From Massilia sp. WG5 (GTDB lineage: Bacteria; Pseudomonadota; Gammaproteobacteria; Burkholderiales; Burkholderiaceae_D), in contig NZ_CP012640.2 of the NCBI RefSeq assembly GCF_001412595.2, positions 248,001 to 312,000 of the forward strand: 64,000 nucleotides of DNA, written 5' to 3'. The position numbers and the translations under genes are program-made. Below the pieces are notes generated by a model. It worked only from the letters and a program-made list of their open reading frames with translations. It ran no database searches and was not told the DNA's origin. The number at the start of each line of letters is the position of its first letter. Position 1 is the stretch's first letter. Shown in pieces: positions 1 through 8,191 of this stretch.

Positions 1-821
1 CCGTGGCGCTGCCGCCGCTGAACCGGGTGCTGGCGGCGGACCTGGTCGGCAGGACCCGCGCGGCGCGCCTGCTGGCGGGTTTTCGCGATTATCCGCGCGC
101 CGACATGGATGCCCTGTACGAGGTGCTGGTGCGGGTCGGGCAGCTGGCGGCCGAGCTGCCCGAGCTGGCGGAGCTCGACATCAACCCGCTGCTGGCGGAT
201 GCCGGCGGGGTGGTGGCGCTGGACGCCCGCATGCGCCTGGCGCCGGCGCCGCCGGGGCAGGATCCGCTGGCCCGCCTGGTCATCCTGCCGTATCCGCAGG
301 AACTCGAACGGCATGTCGACAGCGGCATCGGCCCGCTGCTGCTGCGCCCGATCCGCCCGGAGGATGCGCCGGCGCACGTCGCCTTCTTCCACGCCCTCAG
401 GCCGGAAGACGTGCATTTCCGCATGTTCGGCATGATGCGCGAGCTGTCGGCGGCCCAGCTCGCGCGCTTCACCCAGATCGACTATGCGCGCGAAATGGCC
501 ATCATCGCCACCCGCAAGGGCGCGGCGGGCGCCGACGAGACGCTGGGTGTGGTGCGCCTGATGGCCGATCCGGACAATATCGCCGGCGAATTCGCGATCG
601 TGGTGCGCCCGGACCTGCAGCGCAAGGGGCTGGGCCGGCTGCTGATGGACTGCATCCTCGATGTGGGGCGGGCGCGCGGCCTGGGCATCGTGCGCGGCGT
701 GGCGCTGGCCGGGAACGAGGGCATGCACGCGCTGGCCCGGGCCTGCGGTTTCCGCCTGAGCGCGGCCGCGGACGGCACGGTGGAGATGGTCCTGCCCCTG
801 CAGCCCGGCGCGGCGCGCTGA
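1..821 (+). CDS. Acyl-CoA synthetase (ADP-forming type) with C-terminal GNAT acetyltransferase domain, 5' end missing
   Basis: Only the last 273 or so codons lie in the window; the frame is open from the first base, so the gene starts upstream. The first 80 residues match the end of the ATP-grasp subunit of NDP-forming acetyl-CoA synthetases (the ELDINPLLAD motif). After a linker comes a GNAT domain, with the acetyl-CoA loop RKGLGRLL near residue 208. This architecture is that of Pat/YfiQ-type protein lysine acetyltransferases or bifunctional acetate-CoA ligases. In Pat-type enzymes the synthetase part is usually inactive; its key residues are outside the window, so I cannot choose between the two. 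It converges on the stress protein gene 19 nt downstream. Confidence 0.85.
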   Translation, partial: VALPPLNRVLAADLVGRTRAARLLAGFRDYPRADMDALYEVLVRVGQLAAELPELAELDINPLLADAGGVVALDARMRLAPAPPGQDPLARLVILPYPQELERHVDSGIGPLLLRPIRPEDAPAHVAFFHALRPEDVHFRMFGMMRELSAAQLARFTQIDYAREMAIIATRKGAAGADETLGVVRLMADPDNIAGEFAIVVRPDLQRKGLGRLLMDCILDVGRARGLGIVRGVALAGNEGMHALARACGFRLSAAADGTVEMVLPLQPGAAR

Positions 822-840
822 CGGCGAACGGGCCGGCATC

Positions 841-1686
841 TCAGTGCGCGATCAGCAGCGGCACCTGCGCCTGGGTCAGCAACTCGCGCGTCACCCCGCC
901 CAGCACCCATTCGCGGTAGCGGGTATGGCCATACGCGCCGATCACCATCAGCCCGGCGCCGCAGTCCCTGGCCAGTCCCATCAGGGCCTTGCCTTCGGAA
1001 GCACGGGTACGCTCGACCACCACCTCGACCTGGATGCCGTGGCGCGCCAGGTAGAGCGCCATGTCGGCGCCGGGCTGCTCGCCGTGCAGTGCGGACAGCG
1101 TGTCCGGGTTGATCAGGACCAGCTTGACGTTTTCGGCGCGGCGCAACAGGGGCAGGGCGGCGCTCAGCGCGCGCAGCGCCTGCAGGCTGCCGTCCCAGCC
1201 GGCGACGGCGGTGCCGGGGATCGGCTGGCCCTGGTAGCCGGGAGGAACCACCAGCACCGGCCTGGCGCCGTGCAGGGCCAGGTGTTCCGGCAGGCGGCGC
1301 TCGTGCGAGGGCAGGCCGGGGGAGGAGGATGCCTCGGCGTCCTGGCTCAGGACCACCAGGTCGGCGTAGCGCGACTGCAGCAGCAGGCCGTAATCGGTGG
1401 CCTCCTCGATGAGGCGCTCTTCCACGGATTCCACGCCGAGGCGGCGCGCCTGCTCGGTGAACAGGCGCAGGCGGGCGGATGCGGCATCGCGCACCGCATC
1501 GAAGTCTTCCAGCGGGACCGGGGCCGCCATCGATCCGGACAGCAGGGCGAACTCGATCCACGAGACGCCGGTCGCGGCGCTGCCGACGAGATGCGCGCCA
1601 TGCTCGTTCGCCAGCAGGGCGGCGGCGCGCAGGCGGCTTTCCTGCCCGGGGCCATCATCGACGTGCATGAGAATAGTCTTGATCAT
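841..1686 (-). CDS. Universal stress protein, tandem UspA type (281 aa)
   Basis: Two-domain universal stress protein. The C-terminal half ends with the nucleotide-loop pattern GAYGHTRYREWVLGGVTREL, a variant of the Gx2Gx9G ATP-binding motif, followed by a hydrophobic strand ending in IAH. The start chosen is the ATG of MIKTILMHVDDG at 1686, where Usp homology begins; a longer frame adds 11 unconvincing residues. It is divergent from the alcohol dehydrogenase, and a perfect FNR/Anr box sits 70 nt upstream of the start. That suggests induction at low oxygen, as known for many Usp genes in proteobacteria. The precise role is unknown. Confidence 0.9.
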   Translation of the reverse strand: MIKTILMHVDDGPGQESRLRAAALLANEHGAHLVGSAATGVSWIEFALLSGSMAAPVPLEDFDAVRDAASARLRLFTEQARRLGVESVEERLIEEATDYGLLLQSRYADLVVLSQDAEASSSPGLPSHERRLPEHLALHGARPVLVVPPGYQGQPIPGTAVAGWDGSLQALRALSAALPLLRRAENVKLVLINPDTLSALHGEQPGADMALYLARHGIQVEVVVERTRASEGKALMGLARDCGAGLMVIGAYGHTRYREWVLGGVTRELLTQAQVPLLIAH

Positions 1687-1755
1687 GTCATTCCCCAGTA
1701 AAGTGTAGGCAAGATCCACTGTAAGCCCGCGCTATTCCATGTGTCTGCCCCGATT

Positions 1756-1769
1756 TTGATTTGCATCAA
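1756..1769. promoter_or_regulatory. FNR/Anr box between divergent Usp and alcohol dehydrogenase genes
   Basis: TTGATTTGCATCAA matches the FNR/Anr consensus TTGAT-N4-ATCAA at every defined base. Its centre lies 76 nt before the Usp start (minus strand) and 85 nt before the dehydrogenase start (plus strand). That is compatible with class II activation (-41.5) in either direction with a short leader. The motif is seen directly; oxygen control is inferred. Confidence 0.75.
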
Positions 1770-1847
1770 AAACACATGAACTTCCTGCGCACTTCCTGCC
1801 TTATGATTCCTGCATACGCGTGCAGCTGCACTGTCGAGGAGGCCACC

Positions 1848-2882
1848 ATGCGGGGACTTGTGTATCACGGGCCGGGCCGCCGCAGCCTGGAAGAGCGGTC
1901 GCTGCCGGCGATCGACCATCCCGGCGACGCCATCGTGCGCCTGACCCGCACCACGATCTGCGGGACCGACCTGCACATCCTGAAGGGCGACGTGCCGACC
2001 TGCCAGCCCGGCACCACGCTCGGGCACGAAGGCGTGGGTGTCATCCAGGCCGTGGGCGGCTCCGTCACCGCCTTCAGGCCGGGCGAGCGCGTCCTGATCT
2101 CCTGCATCACGTCCTGCGGACGCTGCGATTACTGCCGCAGGGCCATGTATTCGCATTGCCTGGATGGCGGCTGGATACTCGGCAACCGCATCAATGGCAC
2201 CCAGGCGGACTATGTGCGGATCCCGCACGCCGACTTCAGCCTGCACCATGTTCCGGACGGCGCCGACGAGGACGCGCTCACCATGCTCAGCGATATCCTG
2301 CCGACGGGCTTCGAATGCGGCGTCCTGAACGGGAAGGTCGCGCCCGGCTGCAGCGTCGCCATCGTCGGTTCCGGACCGATCGGCCTGGCCGCCCTGATGA
2401 CGGCGCAGTTCTATGCGCCGGCGCTGCTGATCGTGATCGACCCGGACCGCCGCCGCCTGGAGGTCGCCCAGCGCTTCGGTGCGACCCACGTGCTGGCGCC
2501 CGACGCCGGCACGGTTGGGCGCGTGATGGCCCTGACCGGGGGGCGCGGCGCGGATACCGTCATCGAAGCGGTCGGCGTGCCGGCCAGCTTCGAATTGTGC
2601 GAGGAACTGGTGGCGCCGGGCGGCACCATCGCGAATATCGGCGTGCACGGCACCAAGGCCGACCTGCACCTGGAACGCCTGTGGTCGCACAACATCACGA
2701 TCACCACGCGGCTGGTGGACACGGTGACCACGCCCCAGCTGCTGAGGGCGGTGGCGTCGCACCGGCTGGCGCCGGCCTCGCTGGTGACGCACCGCTTCCG
2801 GCTGGACCAGATGGAGGAAGCCTACGATACCTTCGGCCGCGCGGCGCAAACCGGGGCCATGAAGGTGATCATCGAGGTATAG
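1848..2882 (+). CDS. Zinc-dependent alcohol dehydrogenase (344 aa)
   Basis: Medium-chain NAD(P)-dependent dehydrogenase oxidising or reducing a small alcohol/aldehyde in the cytoplasm. Catalytic zinc ligands are visible in TICGTD (about residue 40) and GHEGVG (about 64). The structural zinc lobe SCGRCDYCRRAMYSHC has the expected four cysteines. The Rossmann motif is GSGPIG. The start is fixed by GAGGAGG six bases upstream of the ATG at 1848; the frame is open 29 codons further but without homology. It shares the FNR box with the divergent Usp gene, so a fermentative role at low oxygen is plausible. The substrate cannot be read from the sequence. Confidence 0.92.
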   Translation: MRGLVYHGPGRRSLEERSLPAIDHPGDAIVRLTRTTICGTDLHILKGDVPTCQPGTTLGHEGVGVIQAVGGSVTAFRPGERVLISCITSCGRCDYCRRAMYSHCLDGGWILGNRINGTQADYVRIPHADFSLHHVPDGADEDALTMLSDILPTGFECGVLNGKVAPGCSVAIVGSGPIGLAALMTAQFYAPALLIVIDPDRRRLEVAQRFGATHVLAPDAGTVGRVMALTGGRGADTVIEAVGVPASFELCEELVAPGGTIANIGVHGTKADLHLERLWSHNITITTRLVDTVTTPQLLRAVASHRLAPASLVTHRFRLDQMEEAYDTFGRAAQTGAMKVIIEV

Positions 2883-2998
2883 CGGCACGGCTGTCGTGGC
2901 GATGTAAGGGAATTCGATCGTTTTCCTCGGGCTTCGCGGGTGGCGATCGAGTGCCGGATTCGAAGTCCCGGATCCGGTCGGCGCTGGAGGGGATCCTC

Positions 2999-3484
2999 AT
3001 GATCATCGAAAAGATCTTGGTAGCAACGGACGGTTCGGACGTCGCGGTCCGCGCCGCGCAGATGGCGGTAGTTCTGGCGCACACCGGGGCCAGGCGGATG
3101 GTGGCGGTGTCGGTCGCACAGCCCCAGTTTTCCCTGGCGCCGGAGGCCTCGTCCATCCACGGCCTGGAGCCTGCCGCGGACCGCGCCCTGAAGGCGGCGC
3201 GTGCCCATGTCGAGACGGTCGCGCGCATCGCCAAGAGCGGCGGCGTGTCGTGCGAGGTGCTGGTGAAGCTGGCCTCGTCGCCGGGGCCGGAGATCGTGCA
3301 GACGGCGGAGGACTACGAGTGCGACCTGATCGTCATGGGCTCGCATGGTCCGTCCGCCGTGGAGCGCGGCTACGCCGGCAGCGTTGCCCAGTATGTGCTG
3401 GCGCGCTCGGCGATTCCGGTGCTGGTGCTGCGCGACCCGAGGGAGACGACGCAGCCGGAGTTCAGGGATGAACCGCTGTCCTGA
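2999..3484 (+). CDS. Universal stress protein, single-domain UspA (161 aa)
   Basis: Classical one-domain Usp: starts MIIEKILVATDGS, has the acidic D in strand 1, and ends with the ATP-binding loop GSHGPSAVERGYAGSVAQYV and strand VPVLVLR-like. Length is slightly above the usual 140-150 aa because of an acidic tail of about 15 residues. GGAGG precedes the ATG by about 9 nt. It lies 116 nt after the dehydrogenase on the same strand and may be co-transcribed with it under the FNR box. Its 3' end overlaps the next gene by 17 nt. Confidence 0.92.
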   Translation: MIIEKILVATDGSDVAVRAAQMAVVLAHTGARRMVAVSVAQPQFSLAPEASSIHGLEPAADRALKAARAHVETVARIAKSGGVSCEVLVKLASSPGPEIVQTAEDYECDLIVMGSHGPSAVERGYAGSVAQYVLARSAIPVLVLRDPRETTQPEFRDEPLS

Positions 3485-4589
3485 GCGGTCGTGGCGGCGC
3501 GGCGCGAGCGCCCGCCTGGGCGCCGCGTTCGCGATCCTGTCCCTGGCCGCGGCGGCGGCGGGCGCCGCGCCGTCCTACCTGTCGGTGACCCCGGTGGCCG
3601 GGAAATACGCGGCCGCGGTCGACCTGAACGACGGTGGCCGTTACGCCGTGAACAATTTCGGTCCGGACATTCCGATCGAGCCGGCCTATATTTCCGGCCA
3701 GCCGCTGAACGAGAACGTCGACAGCCTGGGCGGGAACATCACCCGGATCCGCAGCATCAACAACAAGGGGCAGGCCGTCGGCGAATCGAGCACGGCGGAC
3801 GGTTCCCTGCATCCCTTCTTCCATGCGTCCGGCCGCACCCAGGACCTGTCTGCCAGGTACGGGATCGGCAGCGTGAACGCGCTCAACGACCGCGGCGACA
3901 TCACCGGCCAGACCACCGACCTGCGCGCGATGGTGATCCGCGACGGGCGCGTCGATGTCGTCGGCCCCGCCGGCAGCGTGGCGGGGGCCATCAACCAGGC
4001 CGGCGACATGCTGGTCGAGTACTACCCGCCCGGACGGGGCATCGTCACCTGCGTCTACAGCCACGGACGGTGCACCGACCTGCCGGCCTTCGGCACGCAA
4101 TCCGTCGCCAGCGCGATCAACGACGCCGGCTGGGTCAGCGGAACCGCCACGGCCGGCGACGGCCGCCGGCACGGCTGGCTCTACGACGGCAGGACGATCG
4201 CCGACCTGACGCCGGCGGCCGCGAACGGGGCGGCCTACGACGTCAACGACCTGGGCCAGGTGGTCGGAACCATGGACCAGCGCGCCTTCCTCTACGCCGA
4301 CGGCAGGCTGATCGACCTGAACACGTTCGTCGACCCGCAGGCCGACCTGCTGCTGACGTCGGCCTACGCCATCAATAACGACGAGCAGATCCTGGCCAGG
4401 ACCTGCGACCGGGCGGGCGTATTCTGCTATGGGACCGTGCTCCTGAGCGGCATTCCGGCAGTGCCCGAGCCCCCGGCCGCCGCGATGCTGGTGCTGGCGC
4501 TGGGCTTGCTGGCCGCGCGCCGGGCGCGGCGCTGGCGGGTCCGGCCTCTACGGCCCGCCTGCCGCTTCAGGCCGGGGGGACCCGGTTGA
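3468..4589 (+). CDS. PEP-CTERM sorted protein with HAF repeats (373 aa)
   Basis: Predicted exported surface or extracellular protein. N-terminal signal peptide (arginines, then an alanine-rich core, cleavage near AGAAPS). The body consists of about six repeats of the HAF type, seen as SINNKGQAVGES, ALNDRGDITGQT, AINQAGDMLVEY, AINDAGWVSGTA, DVNDLGQVVGTM and AINNDEQIL. The C-terminus has VPEP, a hydrophobic helix, then an arginine cluster: the PEP-CTERM/exosortase sorting signal. In known systems that tail is cut by exosortase. The start overlaps the Usp gene by 17 nt and is preceded by GGAG. Its 3' end overlaps the convergent ldhA by 23 nt. Function unknown; possibly matrix-associated. Confidence 0.88.
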   Translation: MNRCPERSWRRGASARLGAAFAILSLAAAAAGAAPSYLSVTPVAGKYAAAVDLNDGGRYAVNNFGPDIPIEPAYISGQPLNENVDSLGGNITRIRSINNKGQAVGESSTADGSLHPFFHASGRTQDLSARYGIGSVNALNDRGDITGQTTDLRAMVIRDGRVDVVGPAGSVAGAINQAGDMLVEYYPPGRGIVTCVYSHGRCTDLPAFGTQSVASAINDAGWVSGTATAGDGRRHGWLYDGRTIADLTPAAANGAAYDVNDLGQVVGTMDQRAFLYADGRLIDLNTFVDPQADLLLTSAYAINNDEQILARTCDRAGVFCYGTVLLSGIPAVPEPPAAAMLVLALGLLAARRARRWRVRPLRPACRFRPGGPG

Positions 4590-5562
4590 CGAGTTCTTCG
4601 CCGCGTTCGAACGCCGTGATGCTTTCGATCGTGGTCTGCATGATCTGTCCGATCGCCTCGACGGTAAAGAAAGCCTGGTGGCCGGTGACGATCACGTTGG
4701 GAAAGGACACCAGGCGCTGGATGATATCGTCGCGGATGATCGTCGAGGACAGGTCCTGGAAAAACAGATTCGCTTCCTGTTCATAGACATCGATCGCCAG
4801 TCCCCCCAGTTGCCCGGTCTTCAGCGCCTGGATGGCCGATTCCGTGTCCACCAGGCCGCCCCGGCTGGTGTTGATGAGAATGCTGCCGTGCTTGGCGCGC
4901 GCCAGCGTCTCCGCATTCACGATGCGCCTGGTCTGGTCGGTGAGCGGGCAGTGCAGGGAAACCACATCGCTGGACGACAGCAGCTCGTCCAGCGACACAT
5001 AGCGAGCGCCCGCCGCTTCGAAAGCCGGATTCCGGTAGGGATCGTAGCCGACCACATGGCAGCCGAAGCCGCCCATGATCCGTGCGAAGATCACCCCGAT
5101 CTTGCCGGTGCCGACCACGCCGACCGTCTTCCCGTGGAGGTCCACGCCCATCAGGCCATCCAGGTCGAAATTGCCGTCGCGCGTGCGGACGCTGGCGCGC
5201 GCGATTTTCCGGTTCACGGCGAGCAGCAGGCCGACCGCGAACTCCGCCACGGAATACGGCGAATAATCGGTGACGCGCACGACAGCGATCCCGTGCTGCC
5301 CGGCAGCGGCGACATCGATGTGGTTATAGCCGGTCGAACGGGTGGCGATCAGGCGGGTTCCCTGTCGCGCCAGGATCGCCAGCACTTCGGCATCGACGAC
5401 ATCGTTGACGAAGACGCAGACGGCCTCGCATCCTTCGGCAAGCGGGGCGTTCTCGGCGGTCAGCCGGTCGTCGAAAAAACGCAATTCGTGCCGGGCCGAG
5501 GCATTCGCCCGCGCCAGCATCGTCCTGTCATAGCGCCGCGCGCTGAACACTGCTGTTTTCAT
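4567..5562 (-). CDS. ldhA: D-lactate dehydrogenase / D-2-hydroxyacid dehydrogenase (331 aa)
   Basis: NAD-dependent reduction of pyruvate to D-lactate, or a related 2-keto acid reduction. The whole length follows the E. coli LdhA pattern: NGCEAVC-like segment, RTRDGNFDLDGL, Rossmann GVVGTGKIG, and the catalytic Arg (NTSRGG), Glu (DVYEQEANLFFQD) and His (TGHQAFFT). The start ATG overlaps the stop of the upstream dehalogenase gene (ATGA), so the two are translationally coupled. That partner suggests the substrate could be a 2-hydroxy acid such as glycolate/glyoxylate rather than lactate, but the sequence is closest to lactate dehydrogenase. Confidence 0.9.
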   Translation of the reverse strand: MKTAVFSARRYDRTMLARANASARHELRFFDDRLTAENAPLAEGCEAVCVFVNDVVDAEVLAILARQGTRLIATRSTGYNHIDVAAAGQHGIAVVRVTDYSPYSVAEFAVGLLLAVNRKIARASVRTRDGNFDLDGLMGVDLHGKTVGVVGTGKIGVIFARIMGGFGCHVVGYDPYRNPAFEAAGARYVSLDELLSSSDVVSLHCPLTDQTRRIVNAETLARAKHGSILINTSRGGLVDTESAIQALKTGQLGGLAIDVYEQEANLFFQDLSSTIIRDDIIQRLVSFPNVIVTGHQAFFTVEAIGQIMQTTIESITAFERGEELVNRVPPA

Positions 5563-6485
5563 ATTTCCTCCCGGTCAGACGATGAAGGTGCCGAGCTCAG
5601 GAAGGGCAGCGCATGCGCGAGCAGGGCTTCCGGCGCCTCCTCGGGAATGTAGTGGCCGCAGGGCAGCGCCGTTCCCGCCACCTGGTCCGCCACGGCCTGC
5701 CACTCCTGCAACGGTTTGAAGCAGCGCTGCACGACCCCGTCGCCGCCCCACAGCACGAGCAGCGGCATGCCGAGGCGCCGTCCGGCCGCGCGGTCGGCGC
5801 GGTCGTGTTCCAGGTCGATGCCGCTCGAGGCGCGATAGTCTTCGCAGATGCCGTGCGCGGCGCCGGGAAGCGCGATGCAGCGCTGGTATTCGGCCAGCGC
5901 CCGCGGATCGAAAGGCGCGAGCCCGGCGCTGCGGCGGCCCATGACGTCGGTGATGTAGGCGCGTGGATCGGCGGCGATCAGGCGTTCCGGGAGCGGCGCC
6001 GGCTGGATCAGGAAGAACCAGTGCCAGTAGGCGCGCGCGAACGCTTCGCCGGTCTGCTCGTACATCGCCAGCGTGGGCGCGATGTCGAGCAGGACCATGG
6101 CCTCGACGGCGTCCGGATGGTCGATGGCGAGCCGGTGCGCGACCCTGGCGCCGCGGTCGTGCGCCAGGACCTTGAAGCGCCCGAAGCCGAGCGCATGCAT
6201 GACCGCGAGGATGTCGGCGGCCATGGTCCGCTTGCTGTAATTGCCGTGGTCGGCGGCGCCCGGCGGCTTGGACGAGTCGCCGTAGCCGCGCAGGTCGCAG
6301 GCGACCAGCGTGAAGCGTTCGGCCAGTGCCGGCGCCACCTTGTGCCAGATGGCGTGGGTCTGCGGATGGCCATGCAGCAGGACCAGGGGCGGGCCGCTGC
6401 CGCCGATCAGGGCATGGATGGCGACACCCGGCGCGACGTCGATGCTGCGTGCGCTGAAGCCGGGAAACAGGGAGGTTTGTGTCAT
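5559..6485 (-). CDS. Alpha/beta-hydrolase, haloacetate dehalogenase type (308 aa)
   Basis: Hydrolyses the carbon-halogen bond of (fluoro)haloacetate to glycolate in characterised relatives. Seen here: oxyanion motif LLHGHPQTH, nucleophile elbow AHDRGARVAHRL with Asp as nucleophile, the cap-domain motif YWHWFFLIQPAPLPERLI typical of fluoroacetate dehalogenases (His-Trp halide pocket), and the late His in CGHYIPEEAPE. The start is MTQTSLFPGF at 6485; an extension of 9 codons is possible. It is first in a two-gene unit with ldhA and divergent from the symporter gene. A general epoxide-hydrolase-like activity cannot be excluded. Confidence 0.85.
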   Translation of the reverse strand: MTQTSLFPGFSARSIDVAPGVAIHALIGGSGPPLVLLHGHPQTHAIWHKVAPALAERFTLVACDLRGYGDSSKPPGAADHGNYSKRTMAADILAVMHALGFGRFKVLAHDRGARVAHRLAIDHPDAVEAMVLLDIAPTLAMYEQTGEAFARAYWHWFFLIQPAPLPERLIAADPRAYITDVMGRRSAGLAPFDPRALAEYQRCIALPGAAHGICEDYRASSGIDLEHDRADRAAGRRLGMPLLVLWGGDGVVQRCFKPLQEWQAVADQVAGTALPCGHYIPEEAPEALLAHALPFLSSAPSSSDREEI

Positions 6486-6591
6486 GGCGCGCTCGGTCAA
6501 GATGGTCGACATCCGATTCTACTGCAGACCGCCGGGCCGATTCGATACAATGCCGGATGAATTCGCCACGTATCCAGGAAAGAGCCAGCGC

Positions 6592-7518
6592 GTGAACGCA
6601 ATAGAAAAAGCCAGTGCAGTCGTCGCAAGAACCTTCCCGTTCTGGGTCCTCCTGTTTGCCTGCTTCGGCTTTTTCGCGCCGCAGCTCTTTACCGGCTATA
6701 AATCCTGGATCACGCCGCTGCTCGGCATCGTCATGTTCGGCATGGGGCTGACGCTGTCCGCGGCGGATTTCCGGGAAGTGTTCCGCCGGCCGCGGGACGT
6801 CGCCATCGGCGTGGTCGGGCACTACCTGATCATGCCGGGCATCGCCTATGTGCTGGCGATCGCGCTGCGCCTTCCACCCGACATCGCGGTCGGCGTGATC
6901 CTGGTCGGCTGCTGCCCGAGCGGCACCGCCTCCAACGTCATGACCTTCCTGGCCAAGGGCGACGTCGCGCTCGGGGTCTCGATCGCGGCGGTATCGACGC
7001 TGGTGGCGCCGCTGGCCACGCCGGCGCTGGTCTCGCTGCTGGCCGGCGAATGGATGGACATTAATACGCAGTCCCTGTTCATGGACATCGTGCAGGTCGT
7101 GATCCTGCCCATTGTGCTGGGGGTGGTCGCCAAGACCCTGTTCCGCAGGCAGGCGGCGGCCAGCGTGAAGGCCTTGCCGCTGGTGTCCACGATCGCGATC
7201 GTGCTGATCATCGCGATCATCGTCGGCCTGAACCGGCCGAAACTGTTCACCAATGGCCTGCTGATCCTGGTGGCGGTCATCCTGCACAACCTGCTCGGCT
7301 TCGCGCTCGGCTATCTGTTCGCCAGGCTGTTCGGCATGGACCTCGCCAAGCGCAAGGCGGTGATGCTGGAGACGGGCATGCAGAATTCCGGGCTCGGCGC
7401 CGCGCTGGCGGCCGCGCATTTCAACCCGCTGGCCGCGGTGCCGAGCGCCGTGTTCAGCGTGTGGCACAACCTGTCCGGCTCCGCGCTGGCGGCCTGGTTC
7501 GCGCGCAAGGCGGATTAG
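6592..7518 (+). CDS. Bile acid:sodium symporter family transporter (308 aa)
   Basis: Inner-membrane transporter of the BASS/SBF family with about 9-10 hydrophobic helices. Family motifs are visible: GIVMFGMGLTLSAADF near residue 48, CCPSGTASNVMTFLAKGD (sodium-binding crossover) near 105, and ETGMQNSGLGAALA near 262. The start chosen is GTG at 6592 with AGGAAAG upstream, giving the usual N-terminus; an in-frame ATG at 6550 lacks a clear ribosome site. Bacterial members transport 2-keto acids, pantoate or other organic anions, so the real substrate is unlikely to be bile acid. It is followed 22 nt later by a TetR regulator on the same strand. Confidence 0.9.
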   Translation: MNAIEKASAVVARTFPFWVLLFACFGFFAPQLFTGYKSWITPLLGIVMFGMGLTLSAADFREVFRRPRDVAIGVVGHYLIMPGIAYVLAIALRLPPDIAVGVILVGCCPSGTASNVMTFLAKGDVALGVSIAAVSTLVAPLATPALVSLLAGEWMDINTQSLFMDIVQVVILPIVLGVVAKTLFRRQAAASVKALPLVSTIAIVLIIAIIVGLNRPKLFTNGLLILVAVILHNLLGFALGYLFARLFGMDLAKRKAVMLETGMQNSGLGAALAAAHFNPLAAVPSAVFSVWHNLSGSALAAWFARKAD

Positions 7519-7540
7519 CGCCATCGTTTAGAATGGCCGG

Positions 7541-8191
7541 ATGACGAAACCAAGCAGATCGAAGGCCGCCTCCAAGGCCGAGGAAGACGGCACCCGCGAC
7601 CGGATCCTGAATGTCGCCCTCCAGGAATTCTCCAGGCACGGGCTGAGCGGCGCCCGCATCGACGCGATCGCCGCCGAAAGCGGGCTGAACAAGGGGATGA
7701 TCTACTACTACTTCGGCAGCAAGGAAGACCTGTACGTGGCCGCGCTGGAAGAGAGCTACCGCCGCTTCCGGCAGATCGAGGGCGAGTTCCATGTCGACGA
7801 GAGCCTGGCGCCGGAGCCCGCCTTGCGCAAGCTGGTCGGCGCCACCTTCGACTTCCATGCCGCGCATCCCGAGTTCATCCGGATGGTGATGGGCGAGAAC
7901 ATCAACCACGGCGAGTACATCCGCAAGATCCCGGAACTGCGGGCGATCAACCGTTCCGCCATCACGGTGCTGGAGCGCCTGTGCCAGCGCGGTATCGCCG
8001 AAGGGGTATTCCGCGCCGACGTCGATCCGGTCGACCTGCACATGTCGATCAGCGCGCTGTCCTTCTATAACGTCTCGAACCGCCATACCTTCAGCTTCAT
8101 CTTCGACCGCGACCTCGGCGCGCCCGAGGTGCACGCGGCGCGGCGCGAGTCCGTGGTCGACACGATCCTGCGCTCCGTGCGCGCGTCCTGA
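7541..8191 (+). CDS. TetR family transcriptional regulator (216 aa)
   Basis: Ligand-responsive DNA-binding repressor. The N-terminal helix-turn-helix is clear (ARIDAIAAESGLNKGMIYYYFGSKEDLY, residues about 42-68). The C-terminal domain resembles the TetR_C group with a HPEFIRMVMGE segment. It lies 22 nt after the symporter gene and ends exactly where the convergent oprB begins (adjacent stop codons). The target is unknown: the symporter or the oprB-gcd unit are the natural candidates. Confidence 0.9.
   Translation: MTKPSRSKAASKAEEDGTRDRILNVALQEFSRHGLSGARIDAIAAESGLNKGMIYYYFGSKEDLYVAALEESYRRFRQIEGEFHVDESLAPEPALRKLVGATFDFHAAHPEFIRMVMGENINHGEYIRKIPELRAINRSAITVLERLCQRGIAEGVFRADVDPVDLHMSISALSFYNVSNRHTFSFIFDRDLGAPEVHAARRESVVDTILRSVRAS

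Noticed and set aside
2900..2995. CGATCG repeats in the gap before the second Usp gene as an operator or terminator
   Set aside because: Short, GC-rich and asymmetric in spacing; not distinguishable from background.
1820..2998. A long upstream extension of the second Usp protein
   Set aside because: It runs out of frame through the alcohol dehydrogenase; Usp homology begins exactly at the ATG at 2999 behind GGAGG.
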